Of a stretch of DNA of 64,000 bases, positions 58,972-64,000 are shown in pieces. The translations under genes and the position numbers were made by a program. This stretch comes from Hofstenia miamia (taxonomy: Eukaryota > Xenacoelomorpha > Acoela), in contig SCFE01000016.1 in assembly GCA_004352715.1 (NCBI GenBank), positions 773,627 through 837,626 on the forward strand, in the 5' to 3' direction. The notes beneath the pieces are model-generated. The model did not search any database. It was not told the origin of the DNA and worked only from the letters and a program-made list of their open reading frames with translations. The number at the start of each line of letters is the position of its first letter. Within the stretch, counting starts at the first letter, position 1.

Positions 58972-59349
58972 CAGACTTGTCAACGAGTCGAGCTTCTAAT
59001 GAGCCGAGCCAAGATTGAGCAGAGTATTTGACATACAACAAGCCCAAAATGAGCCTATTTTAGGCAAAGCAAGTTTATAGTTCTGCTTGTTAATTTTATT
59101 ATGGAGACTTTTCTTATTTTTTGCATTCAGTATGCCTTTCTGATAATCTTATTTAAGAAATTTTTTTTAAATAATAGGAAGAGCTATGTAAAAAATTCTT
59201 TGAGCACAATATTTTTAAAAAAATACCAAGCTAAAACGAGCCTCATTCAAAGATTTTATGTGGCAAGCCAAGCCAAGCCAAACTTACACAAAAATATAAA
59301 TGAGCTGACCCGAGCCAAGCTTGGAAATTTCGGCTCATTGACAAGTCTG
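58972..59349. mobile_element. hAT-type MITE with perfect 8-bp target duplication
   Basis: The element is 378 bases, flanked by TTACAGCT on both sides (58964-58971 and 59350-59357). Read inward, the ends are CAGACTTGTCAACGAG and CAGACTTGTCAATGAG, 15 of 16 identical. Subterminal GAGCCGAGCCAA-type motifs recur in both orientations. The interior is AT-rich and has no transposase. CAG-start ends and the 8-bp duplication fit hAT. Confidence 0.9.
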
Positions 59350-59357
59350 TTACAGCT

Positions 59358-59936
59358 AAATATATAAGGCATAGTAAAATTCATTATAATTACAAGTGGG
59401 TTTTCATAATAAAATCAATAGTAAATCGTGCTCTCCTAAAGAAGGAGACCTGAAATTAAATAGTTTTTGCAAAGTGATAGTCTACTATGGAAATGTGTTT
59501 ATTCACAGAAATAAAAGTTGCATTTTTGCTCAAAGAGATTTTAGGCAAAAGTTTGTTCAATTTTGTATTGATAGTTGTATTAAAGTTATCATTTTAGAAA
59601 TAAAGCCTTTCAGGGCTGATTACAAAATAGCATTGAGATTTTAACTTACAACTTTCAAAAAGAATAGTTAAGTTATTTTTGCTGGAATAATTAAAGTATT
59701 GACATATGGAAATTGTGTACATAACTTTTAAATAAGCAAAATAGAGTTGCAAATAAGGTGTCCATATAAATTACTAGTGTTTAAAAGCATTTGTGGACTT
59801 TCTAGGGTTGTACTCTTTGCAAAAATGGGGCTTATCAATTGTAAAGTTAGGCCGAAAAATTTGGCCTTCTAAAATCTTTGAAGTGCATAGTGTTTTAAAA
59901 ATCAAGTAAACGTTATTAGAGCGTATTTTACTTAAT
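59358..59936. other. Non-coding stretch
   Basis: An ORF at 59396-59644 shows no domain. No repeat was seen. Confidence 0.55.
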
Positions 59937-60448
59937 NNNNNNNNNNNNNNNNNNNNNNNNNNNNNNNNNNNNNNNNNNNNNNNNNNNNNNNNNNNNNNNN
60001 NNNNNNNNNNNNNNNNNNNNNNNNNNNNNNNNNNNNNNNNNNNNNNNNNNNNNNNNNNNNNNNNNNNNNNNNNNNNNNNNNNNNNNNNNNNNNNNNNNNN
60101 NNNNNNNNNNNNNNNNNNNNNNNNNNNNNNNNNNNNNNNNNNNNNNNNNNNNNNNNNNNNNNNNNNNNNNNNNNNNNNNNNNNNNNNNNNNNNNNNNNNN
60201 NNNNNNNNNNNNNNNNNNNNNNNNNNNNNNNNNNNNNNNNNNNNNNNNNNNNNNNNNNNNNNNNNNNNNNNNNNNNNNNNNNNNNNNNNNNNNNNNNNNN
60301 NNNNNNNNNNNNNNNNNNNNNNNNNNNNNNNNNNNNNNNNNNNNNNNNNNNNNNNNNNNNNNNNNNNNNNNNNNNNNNNNNNNNNNNNNNNNNNNNNNNN
60401 NNNNNNNNNNNNNNNNNNNNNNNNNNNNNNNNNNNNNNNNNNNNNNNN
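59937..60448. other. Assembly gap of 512 N
   Basis: A run of N. The right edge starts directly within one copy of a diverged direct repeat. Confidence 0.98.
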
Positions 60449-60605
60449 ATCATTGAACAAAATGAAAATTTCATTACAGTATTATTTTAAAAGTTCAATT
60501 ACAAGAAAGAAAAACCTACATACAAATAAATATGACTAATATTTATTGCAAATTCAGATTTTATTTTCCTATTTTAAAGAATAAATGGTTTTGTTATGTA
60601 TTATC
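60449..60605. repeat. Diverged direct repeat, copy 1
   Basis: The segment starting CATTGAACAAAATG, then ACAGTATTA, CCTACATACA and ATTCAGATTTT in order, matches 62561-62705 with many substitutions and small indels. The left end may extend into the gap. Confidence 0.6.
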
Positions 60606-62560
60606 GCATATAGATATAACTTTTAAGACATTCTACAAATCAATCATTGTCAAAGTACTTGCAGTTGTATAATAGTTTATTCCTTTAAAAATAAAAACTT
60701 TATAATTATTGCGAAAAAAAGTAAATATTTCAATACATTGAAAACAATCAAAATTTACAAAGGTTTGCATTGTTTCACAGAAAGTACAAGTATTTAAAAA
60801 ATGAAATATTTATTAGTCTTTACGTAATAAAAATTTTTTTGATTTCCCAAATAGTATTAAAGCTTTATGAGGTATCAACTAAAATAACCATATCTCACAT
60901 TAAATAAATACCTCAGCTTGACACAAAGTGCATTAATGTAAAAAATGATTATCTTTACGTTATTTTCAAAACAAATTGTATGAATTTTAAAATGCTCATG
61001 AGATCCATAATTCCGAGAAAATTAGATAATAACACACATATTGTAAAAATATTAAAGAAAAGAAATATAAAAATCATTGCTATCATTATTCCTAACATTT
61101 GAATGTATGTATTGATCTACAAAGTAGAAATTTCTAAGTTAAAAACAAAATGCTTTCAATGCTATACACAAATTTACAAAGATAAAGGCGTTAACATTCG
61201 CATTTTTCTTCAGTCAATTAGTAATTTTTGATAATTGCAAATGAATACATAATGCTATTCCAAAAACGAATCAATTAGATGCCATGAAACTCGGAAACAT
61301 ATTTTAATTGCTAAAAGATTAACACATTTCAAAAAATACATTCACCAAAAATGATTAAACTTGTTGATTTTAGAAAACAAAATACTCATACACAGTTTGC
61401 AAAATAGCATTAAATGCTCATGAAATTGCAAATTTTTTATGGTTATTAAAATAATTCTACATGATATATAACTTGAAGTGAAAAGAAGCATAGTTTTTAA
61501 ATTGAAAGTGATTATCAAAGCTATATAAAATAAATTTAAGCATACGTATAGTGCTCAAAACAATTAATCTAATTAATATATATTTGTAATTTTTTATGAG
61601 ATTATATAAACACAACAGCAATCGTTAAAAGATTTAAACTATATTTTGTAAAATACCTAGGTATTAAATCTACTTAGGAACATTTTCAGAATACAACATA
61701 GTGTGATATATTTATAATATAAAAAGCATAAATTACAATTATCAGAATCAGATAAAATAAAATAAATACTTCTTCAAGGCAGTTTACTCATTGTATTCAA
61801 AAGTAAATTATATATCTCACAAAATGCAATTAGGAAAACCAGATTTGAACTCCATTTTCCCAATAAATTTTTTAAAATCATATAGAGATTGATATTTTTT
61901 GCAACAATATCTGACATTGTTAGAGTGTTTATAGCATAGCATTAGAAGAATGCCAATATATTTTAAATTTCCAAGTATTTTTCCACTATTTGAGAGTTTA
62001 AAATATGTGTTATTATTACTAGATTTAGCTCCAGTTTTTGATTTATTGCTACGCATTTTAATATATCTGACACTTTTCCTTTTGTTATGGTTTCACTAGT
62101 ACAGGTTTTAACACATTTAACAAATATTTGTTTTGCATAACGTTTTTACTTTGCATGGACTTCCACTTTACGTTTCTAAATGCATAGATTTCAAAATTAT
62201 ATTTGAAAAAACGCTAATATTCAAAATATGTGAAAGAAAAATTGGTAATGTTTGAAGTTTTGTTTTTGGATTTATTTTCTCTACGATGCTTTCAGAATGA
62301 TGTGTGATTAGAAACAATACCGCATTAAAAAATTGATTTTCAACAAGTTTAATACAAATTTTTGTTAACAAAGATATTAAACATGTAGAAATTTTATGAA
62401 ATTTTATAATAATTCATAATCACATGAAACAAAGTTATCAAAATTAACTTATTAAAATGTAAAAATAGCTTACATTGTTGAATAAATTCAACTATCCCCA
62501 CTTGAATCATTGTAAAATGTGAATAATATGCTAAAATAAAGATATATTTACGCCATAGGC
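60606..62560. other. AT-rich non-coding stretch
   Basis: About 2 kb, very AT-rich on the plus strand with many AAAT runs. Minus-strand ORFs at 61817-62056, 62168-62371 and 62394-62576 show no domain. Confidence 0.6.
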
Positions 62561-62705
62561 ATTGAACATAATGCAAACTTTATGACAGTATTAGTATAAA
62601 CTTTTAAAAACCACAAAGAAGACGTACATACACTTAAATTCAACTACTCCTTATTGTATATTCAGATTTTGAAGCATTAATGGTTTTGTTTTTATGTGTT
62701 ATATT
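62561..62705. repeat. Diverged direct repeat, copy 2
   Basis: Same motif order as 60449-60605 (CATTGAACATAATG, ACAGTATTAG, CGTACATACA, ATTCAGATTTTG, TTAATGGTTTTG). The spacing of about 2.1 kb suggests an old tandem or transposon duplication. Confidence 0.6.
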
Positions 62706-62933
62706 TTATATCCCAAGTTAATCAAAAGTGGAAAATCTTACAAAGATCTTGGACGTTTCTTAGATATTCTTTGAAAAAACTTGCAAGAATTTGGCAAGCA
62801 TTAGACAAAATTCATTTAAGCATTTATAAGCCCTCTAACGGTCAAGAAATGTAGTGCAAATTTAATATTAACGTAAAATTATTTGAAATAAAATGCCCTT
62901 GTTTTATCTTGATGTTTAAACAATTGCTTTGCG

Positions 62934-62976
62934 CCAGGGGCGCACCCAGATTTTTTTCTGAGGAGGGGAACTATTC
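62934..62976. repeat. Isolated hAT-MITE-like end
   Basis: CAGGGGCGCACCCAGATTTT resembles the right end of the hAT-type MITE at 37600-37853 (CAGGGGCGCATTTAGG). No partner end was found before 64000, so it is a truncated copy or chance. Confidence 0.4.
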
Positions 62977-63672
62977 TTTAGATTATAGGCATATTTTCAC
63001 ATTTATTCTTGCGTGCAAAGTAGTTTATAAATTCATTATTCTGAAGATTTTGACTACAACAATGGAAAAAGCATTGTCAGGGAAATTAAATAGTATACAC
63101 TTTTGGACATCCACTCAAAACAGAGAGGTTGATATTAACGAAATTCAACTATTCAATTTAAGGTTTACTATTTCATATATCTACTTTTAAATGTCATTTT
63201 ATAATTAAATTTCGACATAGCAAACGTAACCAGCATACTATGAATGTTTGTTAAAAATTACTAAAACTGAATTATTTTTCCCTACAGCTATTTAACCATT
63301 ACTAAGATTGGCTAACACACATATCTGATCCGTGGTTCAGTAGATGAGGATGATTTCGAACACAGACTGTTGTTCTGTTAACTGATTCTAATATCAATAA
63401 GAAAAATTTCCATTTTTTGTGGTAGTATGATCTTTAAAAAACTCTTACTTTCTAATTTCTTAGTTATTCCAACCAAAAACTTAGGTCTAATTCTTGAAGC
63501 TTGAATCATGCCCAATTTAACTTTTAAGAAAATGTGCTCACTGAAGTTGAAAATTCTAGATTGAATTTTTCAAAAATAGATAATACTGATGTACAATTTC
63601 AAAACATTGTTTAAGAAATTGTATAATTTTCACTGCAACTGTTGTGTAATTGTTTATTTTTTTCAATTTCAG
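62977..63672. other. Non-coding stretch
   Basis: No gene seen; an ORF at 62909-63190 crosses the repeat end and has no domain. A T-rich tract at 63650-63670 precedes the candidate exon. Confidence 0.5.
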
Positions 63673-63732
63673 CCCCTTTTTCCCAATTGCTCAGGCAAGC
63701 CCCAGCCCACCGCGGCTTCTACTTCAACTCCT
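63673..63732 (+). CDS. Candidate Pro/Thr-rich exon
   Basis: A long pyrimidine tract and TTTCAG precede 63673. The phase-0 frame reads PLFPNCSGKPQPTAASTSTP and is markedly GC-rich for this region. Phase 0 fits the open donor at 55530. The donor is uncertain (CCT|GTTAGC at 63732 or AGC|GTCCAC at 63738). Confidence 0.35.
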
Positions 63733-64000
63733 GTTAGCGTCCACAAAATACATTTAGTTACATTTTGTAACTTGCCGTAATTTGAATTTAATACATTATT
63801 TTCTATTGTTTTTTAGCATTGCTATGTAATTCACCATATTTCACTACAGGTAAAAAATACAGAAACCGTGTCCAAATAATTTTCACATTTTGCAAGATAT
63901 AATTTAATAGAAAATTTCATTCAAAATTGCTATATTTCTCATTGCTAGTTTCGCTTTTGGCAATAATTGGAATGAAAATAATAGATAAGAAATCATAGCA

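Noticed and set aside
59774-60474. Minus-strand frames across the second gap
   Set aside because: Mostly N; the remaining residues have no domain.

Overview
This window is A+T-rich animal nuclear DNA, most likely from an invertebrate. The evidence is spliced exons with T-rich 3' splice sites, (TA)n microsatellites, assembly gaps of N, and a dense mix of animal transposons: Tc1, mariner, piggyBac, hAT-type MITEs, CR1-like LINEs and a Ty3/gypsy element with a tRNA-Trp primer site. A cnidarian, flatworm, tunicate or similar lineage would all fit, and the sequence alone does not decide. No rRNA, tRNA, CRISPR or bacterial-type operon was seen.

Region 1-23.3 kb is a transposon graveyard. In order it holds: the 3' part of a Tc1-like element with an IR/DR-like right end; a short gene relic; a broken Ty3/gypsy element (5' LTR, tRNA-Trp primer site, gag, protease, RT, RNase H, integrase, no visible 3' LTR); about 2.8 kb of broken ORFs that I cannot assign; an antisense LINE fragment; and three plus-strand LINE copies in a row. 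The first LINE keeps an intact ORF1. The second and third are separated by a 703-base gap.

Region 23.3-38 kb is mostly non-coding. It contains a piggyBac copy with both TTAA sites and a truncated transposase, a microsatellite-rich repeat cluster, a gene relic split by a MITE with GC-rich terminal repeats, and a hAT-type MITE with a perfect 8-bp target duplication.

Region 38-55.5 kb carries the one convincing host gene: at least ten plus-strand exons that join in frame, most with phase-1 boundaries, encoding an extracellular-looking protein (Thr/Ser/Pro-rich glycosylatable segment, two small cysteine-rich modules, further unrecognised cysteine-bearing segments). Two introns are only 40 and 43 bp. 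Long introns hold a TA-flanked MITE, a mariner relic and a possible antisense CCAAT/CRE promoter. A contig-end duplication at a small N gap doubles one splice acceptor and part of one exon. The gene is open at both ends. Candidate extra exons lie at 40.5, 47.4 and 63.7 kb.

Region 55.5-64 kb is non-coding, with another hAT-type MITE, a 512-base gap and a diverged direct repeat.
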